From Odontocerum albicorne (taxonomy: Eukaryota; Arthropoda; Insecta; Trichoptera; Odontoceridae): a stretch of DNA of 64,000 nucleotides. Below are positions 27,548 through 38,904 of the stretch, one piece after another; the stretch's first letter is position 1, and the number at the start of each line of letters is the position of its first letter. A program made the position numbers and the translations under genes. The DNA is taken from contig OX463842.1 of NCBI GenBank assembly GCA_949825065.1, forward strand, positions 52,834,034-52,898,033. The letters are read 5' to 3'. The notes beneath the pieces were generated by a model. It worked only from the letters and a program-made list of their open reading frames with translations. It was not told where the DNA came from and did no database searches.

Positions 27548-28118
27548 TTAACTTTTTTTTCCTATGCTAAAAAAATCCGCCCATTCCGGTGCTGTGTTAA
27601 CAATACACATCAATATACATGTAAAAATTAAATTAATTAAATTTGAAGTCAAAAGTGATAATAATGGAAATTTAATTGCTGAAAACATGAAAAAAACATC
27701 GGCGGACTTTCACTAAACGGGCGAAGCGACGACCTCAAACAAAAGCCCGAAAGCTACTGAAGCGAGCGAACTGACATTATATTTCTTGCATTCCCATATA
27801 CCGAAGTAGAGTGAGTTGAGACGTGATTAGCGTCGCTTTCTTACCCATAGCGGTTTTTTAGAATTAATATACCTACGTCACACACTGGCACACCTTTGAT
27901 TGTATTGGTGAATTTATTCCCGATTCTCACAAAATATCTCTGATGTGGTCGATAAGTGCTGATTATTATTATTATTAATATTATTTTTTCATTCAATGCG
28001 TAAACGTATTACGGTGGAATGTCTTAAATCGGAACCCAGTATTTAATATATTTATAGATATATTAAGTTTTTAGAAGCAATGTGTACTAGTTCCACATCA
28101 CAGGAAAGAAAGGGCTAA
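27548..28118 (+). mobile_element. piggyBac-like MITE, copy 2
   Basis: 571 bp. The left flank is an intact TTAA (27548-27551) and the right is CTAA. The body is clearly related to copy 1 (AATTTGAAGTCAAAAGTGAT, CCCATATACCGAAGTAGAG, GTGTACTAGTTCCACATCAC). A (TTA)n expansion sits at about 27963. No transposase is encoded. Confidence 0.75.
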
Positions 28119-28129
28119 GGGACTTGAAT

Positions 28130-28440
28130 ACACAGAAATAAATATTGAAATCAATCCGTTCGCGATACTTATCAAGATAATTGCATGATCAACAGAATCA
28201 AAGGCAGCTCTCATATGCAGGAAATTGATCAAAATTGTTTTCCCCTCTTCTATCTTAGTCAACAAATTCAACACCAATCTTAAAACATCAGTCTCCGTAG
28301 AGTGATTATTTTATATACAAAGTGAAAACTTGAAACTAGGTTATTTAAATGTATATTATACTGAGCAAAAGTATTTTTTTTCAATAAGTATCGACAAAAG
28401 CGGTCAATTAGAAACCGGTCTTTAATTTTTTTCTGAGCAT
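28130..28440 (-). pseudogene. LINE reverse transcriptase N-terminal motifs
   Basis: Minus-strand codons in two frames read DRFCRYLLKKNTF, ITLRRLMF, then LVLNLLTKIEEGKTILINF and MRAAFDSVDHAIIL. The last part matches RT motif A of non-LTR elements (KAFDSVDH-like, carrying the first catalytic Asp). Frameshifts and stops show decay. Motif C and the rest are missing. Confidence 0.6.
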
Positions 28441-28534
28441 ATACGAGTATATGGCCGAAGTCATAGCCCCCCCCATATTAGGTGAAAATTATACCTCCGA
28501 ATACTTGACAGACAAAATGCCTGTGTCATTCGAA

Positions 28535-28620
28535 GTAGTATAGCGCGAGATTCGAACTGGCGACCTTCCACACGGATGTCCAATGCGTTACTGCGCGGCC
28601 ATGCCCGTCGAAGCTTATAT
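28535..28620 (-). mobile_element. tRNA-like sequence (SINE head or tRNA pseudogene)
   Basis: On the minus strand an A-box-like GGCCGCGCAGTAACGC and a strong B box (CCAGTTCGAATCTCGCG) are spaced as in a tRNA. The acceptor ends do not pair convincingly and the following sequence is not a standard tRNA end, so I call it a tRNA-derived repeat. It differs in sequence from the main SINE family here. Confidence 0.5.
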
Positions 28621-29125
28621 TAGACACTGAATTTGATTTTTTTCCAGAAAAGGTTTTATAATAGAAGTTAAAACCTCGACAGGCATTATAGAGGCTGCAT
28701 ATGATCCATTGATATACGCTGAGTGACAAGCAGAAGATGATCCGAACACTCCTTTAACAACCAAATCGTTATAGGATATATGTTAAACCACATTGTTATA
28801 TTAGCAAGATTGAATTAGTTTACTTAAATTCTGTAAAGAAATGGACAAATAGTTTGAAAACTCACATTTTTTTTTAATATTACACATGACAAGAAATATA
28901 CATAATTTGCGAAAAAACAACAGGTAGTTTAATTTGGACATACAATTTTAATGGATCTGGGTTTGTTGCCTTTCATTTGTTGCATCCTCAGTAAACAAGA
29001 CTTTTGTCTGTATCTCACTGAGGATATATAGCATGAAAAAGTAAATCGATTTTTGATTACACAAAAACAAAACCCCGTTACACGTTCTCATCAACCTGAC
29101 AAACAGTGACACTCAATTACAGATG
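28620..29125. other. No recognisable feature
   Basis: AT-rich sequence without a supported gene or repeat. Confidence 0.35.
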
Positions 29126-29129
29126 GAAA

Positions 29130-29520
29130 CATCATGCGAAATCAAACTCCTCACACACCATCACTCCATAAAGACCAAAAATGTTCATCCCATAATATAC
29201 TGCACACAATCATAAGAATAAAAATAAAAACAAAAATACACATAAACACAAATACAAAACAACACGAAGAAACCCACACTCAACAGCTCACACAAATCTT
29301 TTACACACTTCATTCATCCTGAAAGCCCAAGTACTTAAAATCGTGTCGCAATAACAACCACGCTCCGATCAACTGTCTGAATGGTTTTCCTCCCTTTACC
29401 TTTATTGAATTCGGCACGCCATTTTATATCATGGGAACCAATGCTGTGATACAATAAGCAATGTTATTTGTCCTATTATATTCAGTATCACACTGCGCTA
29501 GACTGGTGGAAGAAATAACA
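29130..29520 (+). repeat. Coding-like repeat block, copy 2
   Basis: Plus-strand codons in one shifted frame read SCRNNNHAPINCLNGFPPF then TFIEFGTPFYIMGTNAVI at about 29345-29460. This is a partner of the minus-strand block at 18.64-18.80 kb. The upstream A/C-rich stretch (29130-29300) is open but of low complexity. Family unknown. Confidence 0.5.
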
Positions 29521-29544
29521 GAACAATTATTTTCTTTTTGTTAT

Positions 29545-29730
29545 TTGTTTTATCAAACACTGTTTAGTCCACTTTTTGTAACGGTATAACACAACCGGTT
29601 TCAAGGCTTTCAGCTCATCATCATATTTCCTTCATCTTTTGTTCACCCTGATTATGAGGTGAAAGCCGGCAGGATTATACCGTTACAAAAAATGGAATAA
29701 ACAGTATTTGATAAAACAAATTACAATTAT
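29545..29730. mobile_element. Penelope-derived palindrome, copy 1
   Basis: The left arm starts TTTTATCAAACACTG with ACGGTATAACACAACCGG. The right arm is its inverted counterpart (AAAGCCGGCAGGATTATACC, GTATTTGATAAAACAAATTA). The centre has lost the usual GCTCCCCTGA segment. Same architecture as the hairpins at 40.6 and 47.3 kb but older and without the one-sided extension. Confidence 0.72.
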
Positions 29731-30007
29731 CAAGAACATTTTATGAAGAAGTTATTCGGTTTAATTTAAAGATGTTTCTAAGCAAATTCTTTTGTTATTA
29801 TGTTATAAAAAAATATGTGAAATGAGTTTCATAAAAATATTATTTTTATTTAAAAAGTTTTGGGATTTGATGTTGCTTTTAAAAATATGGTTCAAGTTTA
29901 TTAAGACTTTTCTGGTTTTAATTAATTGATAATTTTTCTGGTGAAAGAAACACTTTAATGATAAAATATTTAGTTAGCAAACAAAATTACACTACATTTT
30001 TCCCCAC

Positions 30008-30248
30008 ATTTGAACACTACACACATACACAACTCGACAACTTAATGCCGAACACTTAACACATACACAACACGCCAACCTAATGTCGAACACTAAACAC
30101 ATACACAACACGCCAACCTAATGCCGAACACTAAACACATGCACAACACGCCAACCTAATGCCGAACACTAAACACATGCACAACACGCCAACCTAATGC
30201 CGAACAATAAACACATGCACAACACGCCAACCTAATGCCGAACACTAC
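30008..30248. repeat. Tandem repeat, 38-bp unit, about 6 copies
   Basis: CACGCCAACCTAATGCCGAA recurs every 38 bp (for example 30071 and 30109). Copies are nearly identical, suggesting recent growth. Confidence 0.92.
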
Positions 30249-30249
30249 A

Positions 30250-31045
30250 TATGTACGAGTACTAAGTGAGCGTTCTTGAGGAGATTTTTTTTTGTAAATA
30301 GTGCATTATAAATTGTCTTTATGTCATTATTATTTCTAGCAATTTTCTAAGATAAAGAACTACAGAAAATACAAATTTTACTAGAAATGGGAGAATCAAC
30401 GGGAACCAAACCCTCGAATTGAAAAACAGGCATCCTAATAACTAAATTGTTTACACATTTTATTCAAGTTTTTTACAGCATTTTGGGGTTAATTATACTT
30501 TTAAATTTTTAAATGAAACATCTAAATTTTTTAATGAAATTGAAAAGCTTATTGCATACCCTTCCAAATGAAAAGAGTTCCTATTGTTATGTCTCTTATG
30601 GAACAATTCGGCCCCATTAAGGCTTAATACACTCGTAGTTTGGAATAGGCCACAGGTCTCATTGACATTTTATGTTTCAGAATTAATGCCATGTAGTAAC
30701 GGCGTGTGGCAGGCACGTTCTGCGTACCCCTGTATCCCTGTATCCCTATTTCCTATTCTGTATCCTATACTGTGCCTCTCCGCCATTAACTGATAACCAC
30801 TCAGTCCTCTCGCTTTGTACCCTAATTATGGTACTATGACCTCATTGAGGGAGTTCTTATTACACTTTTATTTGATTACATTTCACGGGTAAGACTTTTG
30901 ATGTATTTGATAATAATAAGAGTATCGTTTACAGATGATAAATTTCTATTTACACTGAAATTTCGAATGAGTTAGAGTCTAAAAATTAATTGTTTTAGTA
31001 CTTTTGAAATTTTTTTGCAAAAAAATTACAAACACTCCAATGTTT
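30250..31045. other. Mostly unassigned; weak SINE relic at 30385-30450
   Basis: At 30385-30450 the minus strand carries GAGGGTTTGGTTCCCGTTG, a worn B-box-like motif. The rest has no supported feature. Confidence 0.35.
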
Positions 31046-31399
31046 GGAATTTTTATTACGCAGTCGACTTAAATGCTCTAGAGAGAGTGCAACACATCAA
31101 AGTCAAATTAAAATAAAAAAATTGAATTGTTCATTAAAGAAACTTCAATGATGGCTTTTAGGAAGAAATTCCTAGGAAATAAGCAAACACAGTAAGTAAA
31201 TTTTCAAAACGTATAATGGAAAACTGAAAATCAAGTACAAAATAATTTTAATGAAATATTTTTCTATATTATTTTAATTATTAGTAATTATTTATTAAAT
31301 CTAGTGAGATCCTTGCGCTTGATGTTTGCTTTTACGTCACGGCGTATACGCGACAGTGGAGTGGAGTTAGCTTTGGTATATCTGTTATACTCGTACTTG

Positions 31400-31531
31400 T
31401 ATCATGCTCGTGAACCACAATTTAGAAATATGGTTAACTTAAACTCTGAACGAGTCAATTTTCGAATTGCCCCCCTTAAAAATCAAATTGCCCCCCTGTG
31501 GGGCGTAGGATCCACGTTGGGAAACACTGCT
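31400..31531 (-). mobile_element. hAT-type terminus
   Basis: The right edge reads CACGTTGGGAAACACTG at about 31514-31530, preceded by GCCCCCCTGTGGGGCGTAGG. Its reverse complement starts CAGTGTTTCCCAACGTGG, a form common at hAT-superfamily ends. No matching opposite end was found nearby, so only one terminus is recognised. A LINE or host gene is not indicated. Confidence 0.5.
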
Positions 31532-31532
31532 C

Positions 31533-32060
31533 TAGATAGAGTGTAGCACGTCAATTTATTACGCAGTCCACTTGGCTGATCTAGATAGAGTGCAATACAT
31601 CAACTTATTACACAGTCCACTTGGCTGCTCTAGATAGAGTGCAATACATCAACTTATTACACAGTCCACTTGGCTGCTCTAGATAGAGTGCAATACATCA
31701 ACTTATTACACAGTCCACTTGGCTGCTCTAGATAGAGTGCAATACATCAACTTATTACACAGTCCACTTGGCTGCTCTAGATAGAGTGCAATACATCAAC
31801 TTATTACACAGTCCACTTGGCTGCTCTAGATAGAGTGCAATACATCAACTTATTACACAGTCCACTTGGCTGCTCTAGATAGAGTGCAATACATAAACTT
31901 ATTACACAGTCCACTTGGCTGCTCTAGATAGAGTGCAATACATCAACTTATTACACAGTCTACTTGGATGCTCTAGATAGAGTGCAATACATCAACTTAT
32001 TACACAGTCCACTTGGATGCTCTAGATAGAGTGCAACAATCAATGTGGCTGCTCTAGATA
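31533..32060. repeat. Tandem repeat, 49-bp unit, about 11 copies
   Basis: GCTCTAGATAGAGTGCAATA recurs every 49 bp (31627, 31676 and so on), followed by CATCAACTTATTACACAG and TCCACTTGGCT. Central copies are almost identical. A single related unit stands alone at 31049-31107, about 430 bp upstream, so the array may once have extended further or been split. Confidence 0.95.
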
Positions 32061-32253
32061 GAGACAAACATTCTGCTCATGTTATGTTAAGTATATATTT
32101 TATTTCTTCAATGTTTGGTTCTTTGGGTATTCATGGAACTACGAGTATGGTTGGTTCTTTGGGTATTCATGGAACTATGCAAAATATGTTAATATACGAG
32201 TATTAAGAGTTTATTTCTTGATTGATTCAAGTCTACAAAAGTGTATTTTTCAT

Positions 32254-32570
32254 AAATTCAACGTGCTTATTTTGCTATTTCAACAATCATATTATTCAAC
32301 GTGCTTATTTTGCTATTTCAACAATCATAATATTCAACGTGCTTATTTTGCTATTTCAACAATCATATTATTCAACGTGCTTATTTTGCTATTTCAACAA
32401 TCATATTATTCAACGTGCTTATTTTGCTATTTCAACAATCATATTATTCAACGTGCTTATTTTGCTATTTCAACAATCATATCATTCAACGTGCTTATTT
32501 TGCTATTTCAACAATCATATTATTCAACGTGCTTATTTTGCTAGTTCAACAATCATATTATTCGAATGTG
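32254..32570. repeat. Tandem repeat, 38-bp unit, about 8 copies
   Basis: CAACGTGCTTATTTTGCTAT recurs every 38 bp (acgtgc at 32261, 32299, 32337). Because 38 is not a multiple of three, repetitive frames arise in several phases. The overlapping 108- and 145-codon frames here are by-products, not genes. Confidence 0.95.
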
Positions 32571-32579
32571 AGCATTTAC

Positions 32580-33360
32580 AGCAAATAATTATAAACAAAA
32601 CGATACAAAAATTAAAAACGGTTATAAATAACTGCACCAAAAAAGAGAGAACATTATAAATAAAAATAAGGAAAATTATGAACCATAAAAAAACATGTTA
32701 AATAATTTCGTTTATTAAAAGCATCAACATTATTATTTAAAAAACATAGAAAAATGTAGGAGTGGCTTATAAATTTAAAAAATGTATTTTTAATATAAAT
32801 TTAAATTAAAAAAAAAATTAAGTACGATTACATAAAACAATAATAATCAAATTAATTAAAAAATAACAATTTATACTATCTTACACAATGTGGAAAGGAA
32901 CAGTCCAAACTGAAAATTGCTTTGGATAGTAAACAATACAGTGAAGTGGTAAACAATGTTCGAGGGTAAAAAAATTACAGGATATAAAATGAAAAGAATC
33001 TTGTAGAGGGTGAGGAAGAAAACAAAATAAGGTTGTATCGTAATGGTTTTATTGTAAAACTTTAAGCTATTAATGCTTTTAGAGAATGCGTCAATCAGGC
33101 GAAGTTTGAAACGTGACATGGAAATATTACAAAATATCCTTTTTGTCTGTACACTGGTTTCCTTGTCTATTCATATGCACTTTTATGAAGGTTCTTAGTA
33201 AGTAAGTTTTTGGTTGGACATAGTGGAATTATTATTGTTATGTGTTTGATTGAATGGGGATGCCAAAACTTATTCATAGCATAAGTTTGAAACTGTTAAA
33301 TAAAAAATATCTATTTACACCTATAAACATACCTATAAATGGAGCAAAGTCCTATTTATA
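32580..33360. other. Mostly unassigned; weak coding-like relic at 32980-33110
   Basis: On the plus strand at about 32995-33110 a frame reads EGEEENKIRLYRNGFIVKL, stop, then AINAFRECVNQAKFET, stop. The RLYRNGFIV core vaguely recalls SEP/UBX-type domains, but I cannot support an assignment and it has two stops. It may be a decayed processed copy or chance. Confidence 0.2.
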
Positions 33361-33367
33361 AAAGAAC

Positions 33368-34010
33368 ATGTACGAAATAACCAGAAAAAATCCAAGTCAC
33401 ATAAAGCCAACTTTTTACACCTATTTTAATCTCCGGAAACTCTTATTTAACGGTAAAGGCAAAAATGGAATACTTAGCAATGGTGCTGTGTATAAACTTT
33501 TATGTGCTGACTGTGATAATTTATATAAAGGAAAGACAGGAAGGTCTTTTGAAAAGAGATTTTGTGAACACAAATCCACCTAAACAAATCCTCTAATTTA
33601 TTTTGAAATAGCTAATCATTGTCACCATGAAAGCCACACATTTTCAATCGATTCTTAAATATCAGTAGTAACGGAAATAAATTGGGCAGATTGGAGGCCC
33701 TAGAAATTTCTAAGTCAGTGCATCGAGGTGAACATCTGGCAAACACATACATCCTAAAAAATCTCCCCGTTGCTGGCCGAGATCGTCTCATCCCTCCCTC
33801 CCCCCATCCCTCCCCCTCCCACTCCCTACACCCCAAGTCCTCAACTCGAATGTTAATCGTTAGAATCATGTATCTCGGTATCAGTTCAAACATAATTCAG
33901 TCTTGTTTGTGCTCCCCTGAAGATGAGGGGAAAGCCTTGAAACCGGTAGGTGTTACCGTTACAAAAAAGTGGAATAAACAGTGTTTGATAAAACAAATTA
34001 CAATAATAAA
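33368..34010 (+). pseudogene. Penelope-like element: GIY-YIG domain and 3' terminal block
   Basis: The 71-codon frame 33368-33583 reads NGAVYKLLCADCDNLYKGKT then GRSFEKRFCEH. This is a GIY-YIG endonuclease in which the usual YIG is YKG, with the CxxC pair and the conserved R and EH region kept. After a stop and frameshift the C-terminal relic (GRLEALEISKSVHRGEHLAN) leads into GCTCCCCTGAAGATGAG, GAAACCGGTAGG and an end at TTTGATAAAACAAATTACAA (about 34004). RT is absent. Confidence 0.82.
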
Positions 34011-34014
34011 TATA

Positions 34015-34560
34015 TCATATTTTCCTTTTTCTTCGAGTGATTTTGTCTTTCAAATGTTTAGTTAAAAACGGTTAGAAACATCTTTTTCAATCAATGTGTT
34101 TAATATGTATCTTGTAGTGTAGATACTAGATTACTGAATCATGCGCAATTAACTACGGACCAAAGTCACACATAAAAGTTTTATGGCGCTCGAGGGGCTA
34201 AAATCTTTATTAGTTCTGAGCAGAAAACCCAAAGTCTTCATGTTTTTATTAGTAATTTGGTTTTCGAATCTTAAGTAAGAATCAAATAGAACTTTAAGGT
34301 ATTATCAAAAACTTTCTAATATGGTGCTATTTATGGTATTCTCAAAATTAAATGATTTTTAGTTTCGGAAGGAACTTGCTATTGAACATTTTGTTGGGAT
34401 TTAGAAATAAGTTATTTATTTCCCAAGTAACATATGTAGGCGATCTACGTTTCATAATTGAGTAATCCATGCGTGTAATACTTTAAAAAAATTAGAGCAT
34501 TAAAAATTAACGTGACACCTCTACATAATATAGGCAGGATATAATATAATTGATAAAGAA
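34015..34560. other. No recognisable feature
   Basis: AT-rich sequence before the foldback element. Confidence 0.4.
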
Positions 34561-34564
34561 TACG

Positions 34565-35120
34565 AATGGAACTGGAACAAAATGATTTTTTTAATCAAAC
34601 CGTTTGTAACGTCATAACAGTGCTTTTTTGGACTCAATTTTGACAAATAGAACTTGACAAGTCTTTGGAGAATAGTTTTGGAATCACCGTATGATGTCTC
34701 GAAATCCTAAGCCATGCAATTTACACAACAAACAATTTATATGAGACTATCAAATGTTTTTCTGAAATCAACATTTACGCTGTAAACTCAAATATTTTAA
34801 ACAAAAGATACATTTATGTATCTTTGATACATAAGATCACAAACTATTCTTCTTATAAATTAAAAATACATAAATGTATATTTTGTTTAAAATATTTGAG
34901 TTGACAGCGTATAAATATATTTCAGCAAAACATTTGACAGTCTCATAAATTTTATTTTTTGATAAATTGCATGGCTTAGGATTTCGAGACATCATACGGT
35001 AATTTCAAAGCTATTCTCCAAAGACTTATCGAGTCCATTTTGTCAAAATTGAGTTCAAAAAATGACTTATAATGCTACAAAAGGTTTGATTAAAAAACAT
35101 TTTGGTCCAGTTATATTCTA
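34565..35120. mobile_element. Foldback element with arms of about 240 bp
   Basis: The left arm (TTTTTTAATCAAACCGTTTG, CATACGGTGATTCC in complement) is mirrored by the right arm (AAAGGTTTGATTAAAAAAC, GACATCATACGGTAATTTC). CTAAGCCATGCAATTTA is matched by TAAATTGCATGGCTTAG-like sequence. Pairing runs from about 34570 to 34825 and from 34860 to 35116 with a short AT-rich loop. No ORF. This is a foldback-type MITE. Superfamily and target duplication were not determined. Confidence 0.82.
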
Positions 35121-35217
35121 TGATTAGTTGGTGATTATTTTTCTCCTACAAAATTGTGCTGCTGTTAGACAATAATCTGTTGTAATTTTGAGTATAACGT
35201 CTTAGACGACTGATTTA

Positions 35218-35475
35218 AAATGTTAAGACAGAACTGAATGAATGCACATGGTACTGTAGTGGGAAAATGTTAAGACAGAACTGAATGAATACACATGGTA
35301 CTGTAGTGGGAAAATGTTAAGACAGAACTGAATGAATGCACATGGAACTGTAGTGGGAAAATGTTAAGACATAACTGAATGAATGCACATCGTACCGTAG
35401 TGGGAAAATTTTAAGACAGCACTGAATGAATGCACATGGTACTGTAGTAGAAAAATGTTAAGACCACTGAATTAA
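35218..35475. repeat. Tandem repeat, 47-bp unit, about 5 copies
   Basis: TGTTAAGACAGAACTGAATG recurs at 35221 and 35268 and on to about 35455, with GCACATGGTACTGTAGTGGG between. The last copy is shortened. Confidence 0.92.
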
Positions 35476-35479
35476 TGCA

Positions 35480-36525
35480 CATTTTTTACACATGTAGTGT
35501 GAAAAATCCCACACATTTCTTTTTTTTATAATAAAGTAAAGTAATTAAATTTCCATTTTTTGTGGAATGTGCCCAATAGAAAGCAATGAAACGTGCCCAG
35601 TTGGCAAAGGGTTCTACTAAAACAGAAACGTAGATTTCATAAAATCAGGTGAAACGTTTTCGGGGTCAGCTGATTTTTTTGAGTCTAAGGACAAGATCTT
35701 TCTTATACAAAGTTTAATTTTAATACTGAGGTCCACTGGAAAGTTTTATTAACGAAGGAGGTTTTTCGACCCTTAATATTCGTGAACAATTTTTAAAATG
35801 TCATAAAGATTCATGTATCTTTCTAGTTCGACCTATGTTTCGCTTGCATCTCCTAATGTCGGGATCAAGAGCCAATTATAAAGAGTGGAATTGCTCCGGT
35901 CGCTCGACAAATTGTATAATAACCCACCATTAATTGTATCGCCTCCTGTTTTCCAACTGTATTATTCGTATACAATACATTTATTCTTAGAACAAATTGT
36001 ATTTTAATAATTGCCAAAATAACAAATAGTTGAGAAGAAATAAGATTAATTTAAAAAAAATCTCTTAAACCAAACTTATTTCGAGTTAGAAAAAAAGGAA
36101 TGAAAAATAAATGTTGCTGTCTTTATTTATTGATTATTTTTAGTTTCAGGAACAAAAAGTAAAAACAACAATATGTTAAAAACAATAAAATATTCACACT
36201 TACTTTATATCATGAAAAAATATGAATTAAATAATTTACAGTAATAATACTTCGTATTTGCATGTTTTATTTCAATATACTCGAAGAAACTTTTTAGGCA
36301 TACCAGATATAAAAAATTGCGTTATCTAAAATCCAGTCGTCATGAATCAAATAAACATGTTATGTTCCCATTCGTATTAAAATATATCTCAAGCAAGTAG
36401 GAAAACAGTATTGTTAATAATAAAACCAAGGTCTTTAGTCTGGGATTCAGGCCCGCCCACCTTATCGAGGGTTAAGTCCAAAAGAAGAGTTTACACCAAA
36501 TTGCCAAGCAACCGCAACCACATGA
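35480..36525. other. No recognisable feature
   Basis: Unassigned DNA. 35810-35960 has balanced composition but no frame or partner. Confidence 0.4.
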
Positions 36526-36529
36526 CACG

Positions 36530-36790
36530 CCGCTTAAAGATTTTACGGTTTGGCTTGGCTTGGCTCAGGCCCTCCGAGGAGGGTCGGTCCCTGGGGAGGG
36601 TGAGCGAAGGGGTGGAGGAACGCAGACGTGACCTTCCCGTTTAGGGCATTATCATGATTAGGTTCCGCACGACACTAACCTATACACGTTAGGTAGAGCT
36701 TTCATTTGTTCTGAAACACCGAGGGTGATGGGCGGCAGAGCGAGATGGGAGTCGCATTGGGAAAGGGCCGACCCTATACATTATTGGGTA
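36530..36790. other. GC-rich island of unknown nature
   Basis: About 260 bp much richer in G and C than its flanks (GCCCTCCGAGGAGGGTCGG, AAAGGGCCGACCC). A plus-strand frame reads LRPSEEGRSLGRVSEGVEE. It could be a retroelement 5' region or a processed fragment. No family was recognised and no second copy is seen. Confidence 0.35.
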
Positions 36791-36799
36791 AGATATAGA

Positions 36800-38355
36800 C
36801 TTAAGTTTTGTCGAGTCAAATAAGGGCGTTTAAGAGTAAGTTTATTTTTTCCTAAGGAACAAACAATACTTTATGAAAAAAAACAATCTTTGTACACATA
36901 TGAGCGCTTTTAAATGTTTTGTTAAGCAGCTACTAAAAAACTAAGAACTAAAACAATCATGAATTTTGACCAACTGAAAAAATAATAGGGATAACCACAC
37001 TGATTTTGAAAGATAGAGCGTTTTGAAAAACAGAGTTTTGTATAAATGTACACAGCTTTTAGTTACTTCAGTGAAACTGTACCATCCTTTCCAGATACAA
37101 CTCACAACCATTATATGACTTGTAAAGCGTTATTCCGTTATAAGATATCACCTATTGAGCACTTTGTTTTCAAGTTAAGATGTGCTTCTGCTGCCAGATA
37201 TGACGTGTTCTTCCCTGTTTGAATTTTCAAGTTCAATTGGGATTTATTAGATTTTTGGATTCTTGAAGTAGTGCCCAGCATTTAATTTATTTATAATCGA
37301 TTTCGTGAATAAGTTTATATCAGTGTATTTTTCGTTATTTTAAAATGTTTATTTTACTATTGCAAAATTTACATTACTGCTGCGAATTATTTTATAGATT
37401 TATATTTATTTGTGATTCATCTTTTAATTGGAACGATTTTTAGCAGCCTTCAATTTTTATGTGCCGTGTGTGTAGCTTTATGAAGCTCTAAAAAACAACC
37501 CTTTTTGGAAAGCCTTATCAACATTTATGGTTTCATATGAACACTACAGATATATATTAAATTTTATATAAAATCGAACGTGTTTGAACATGGATTTTAA
37601 TATCCGTAATCTCTAAATATACCTTGTTCTTATTCCAATACAGCTCATATCCTTATCCCAGTTTTCCTCGAGGTTTATTTAATGTTTTTTTTTAGTTTTT
37701 TTCATATATTGTGTTCATAAAATTTGTTAAAGACACTATCATGGATTTCAATAAAAATTATAAAACAAACCCTGTGATATGATTTTTTTAACTAGCATTA
37801 AATTTGCCAGATATATTTTATGAAATTGTAAAATAAATTAATATAGATACGTTACTATTTAAATAAGTGAATAAATACCTGTAATACACAAAAATGCTAA
37901 GCAATTATTTTTTAATGAATAACTTGTCAGTATGAATAAAATATTTATATGAAGTTGTTCACAAAACATAAACTAGAACAGGAGAAAGATAAAAATCCGC
38001 TTACTTTGGTTCAAAACCCACCGTACAATAATTTGGACGTAAAGTAGCTGTCTTGTTAGAATATGTCGCGTTGCTCGATATTTTTTAAAAAGGAAATAAT
38101 AAAGGACAGAATTATATTAAAGCTTTTTCATTTAATGTAACAAAATTGAAAGAAAAACCTTTTTAGATTGTTTTATAAGTTTTACCATCATCAATCGTCG
38201 CACATGATTAACAAACGGATTGTGTTTGAATTTTGGGGGTGTATCGTAGATTTCATCGATAAAATTCAACAAAAACAATATGTGACCAGTGTATTTCTTT
38301 GTATTTATCTAATCAGGAGCAAATTTTACATTTTTTGTGTCATTTTTTTCCTGCT
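36800..38355. other. No recognisable feature
   Basis: About 1.5 kb of AT-rich sequence without gene, array or element ends. Confidence 0.45.
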
Positions 38356-38359
38356 AAAA

Positions 38360-38445
38360 TAGTAGCTTGTTTGATAAGATACTGGATTTTCACAGGCGTG
38401 TTTTGAGTTTGATCCTCGGTAGCAAACAAATTTAAAAAAAAAACA
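38360..38445 (+). mobile_element. Degenerate tRNA-derived SINE head
   Basis: AGCTTGTTTGATAAGATACTGG resembles the A-box region and GAGTTTGATCCTCGG (38407-38421) resembles a B box, followed by an A run. Only the head is clear. Confidence 0.5.
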
Positions 38446-38904
38446 GTTCGGTAAAAGAGTAACAATACTCTCACGCGTTAGATGTGTACAAATGTTATTT
38501 CTTCTTGCAGTAGTGTTATTTACTACACGCGCGATTCTGAACAACGAGTTTTATGCTTCCTTCGGTAGTTCTTAACGCAAAGGCTCAACAAATAAAGCAG
38601 AAAATAACATTGTCTCCCAGCAATACTCTTCAACATGTCTTAATCACCAATTTGGATAAGTTGGAGGGTACCATATACTCGTATATTTATGAATGGAATC
38701 CTTTTCTAATTGAGAGGTTGAACACGAATCCGTGTCTGAGAGGTTGAACACGAATCTAAATTCTAGAAAAATCTTGGGCTTGATAATGCTCACAGTATTC
38801 TTATGTAAAGACAACGAATAAAAAACAGGATATAATTTTTCAGTGAACATATCGTAGATTTAATTGATGCTATCGTCAATCATATGCAATGTTTTTGGCC
38901 AATC

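Noticed and set aside
28535..28620. Possible functional tRNA gene
   Set aside because: The A and B boxes are present, but acceptor pairing is poor and the 3' region does not look like a tRNA end. A tRNA-derived repeat is more likely.
32218..32659. Frames of 108 and 145 codons with a repeating LLFQQSYYSTCLFC-like motif
   Set aside because: They are frame shadows of the 38-bp minisatellite and carry no independent signal.
32980..33110. RLYRNGFIV stretch as a SEP/UBX-like gene remnant
   Set aside because: The similarity is limited to a few residues and is interrupted by two stops. It is kept only as a low-confidence note.
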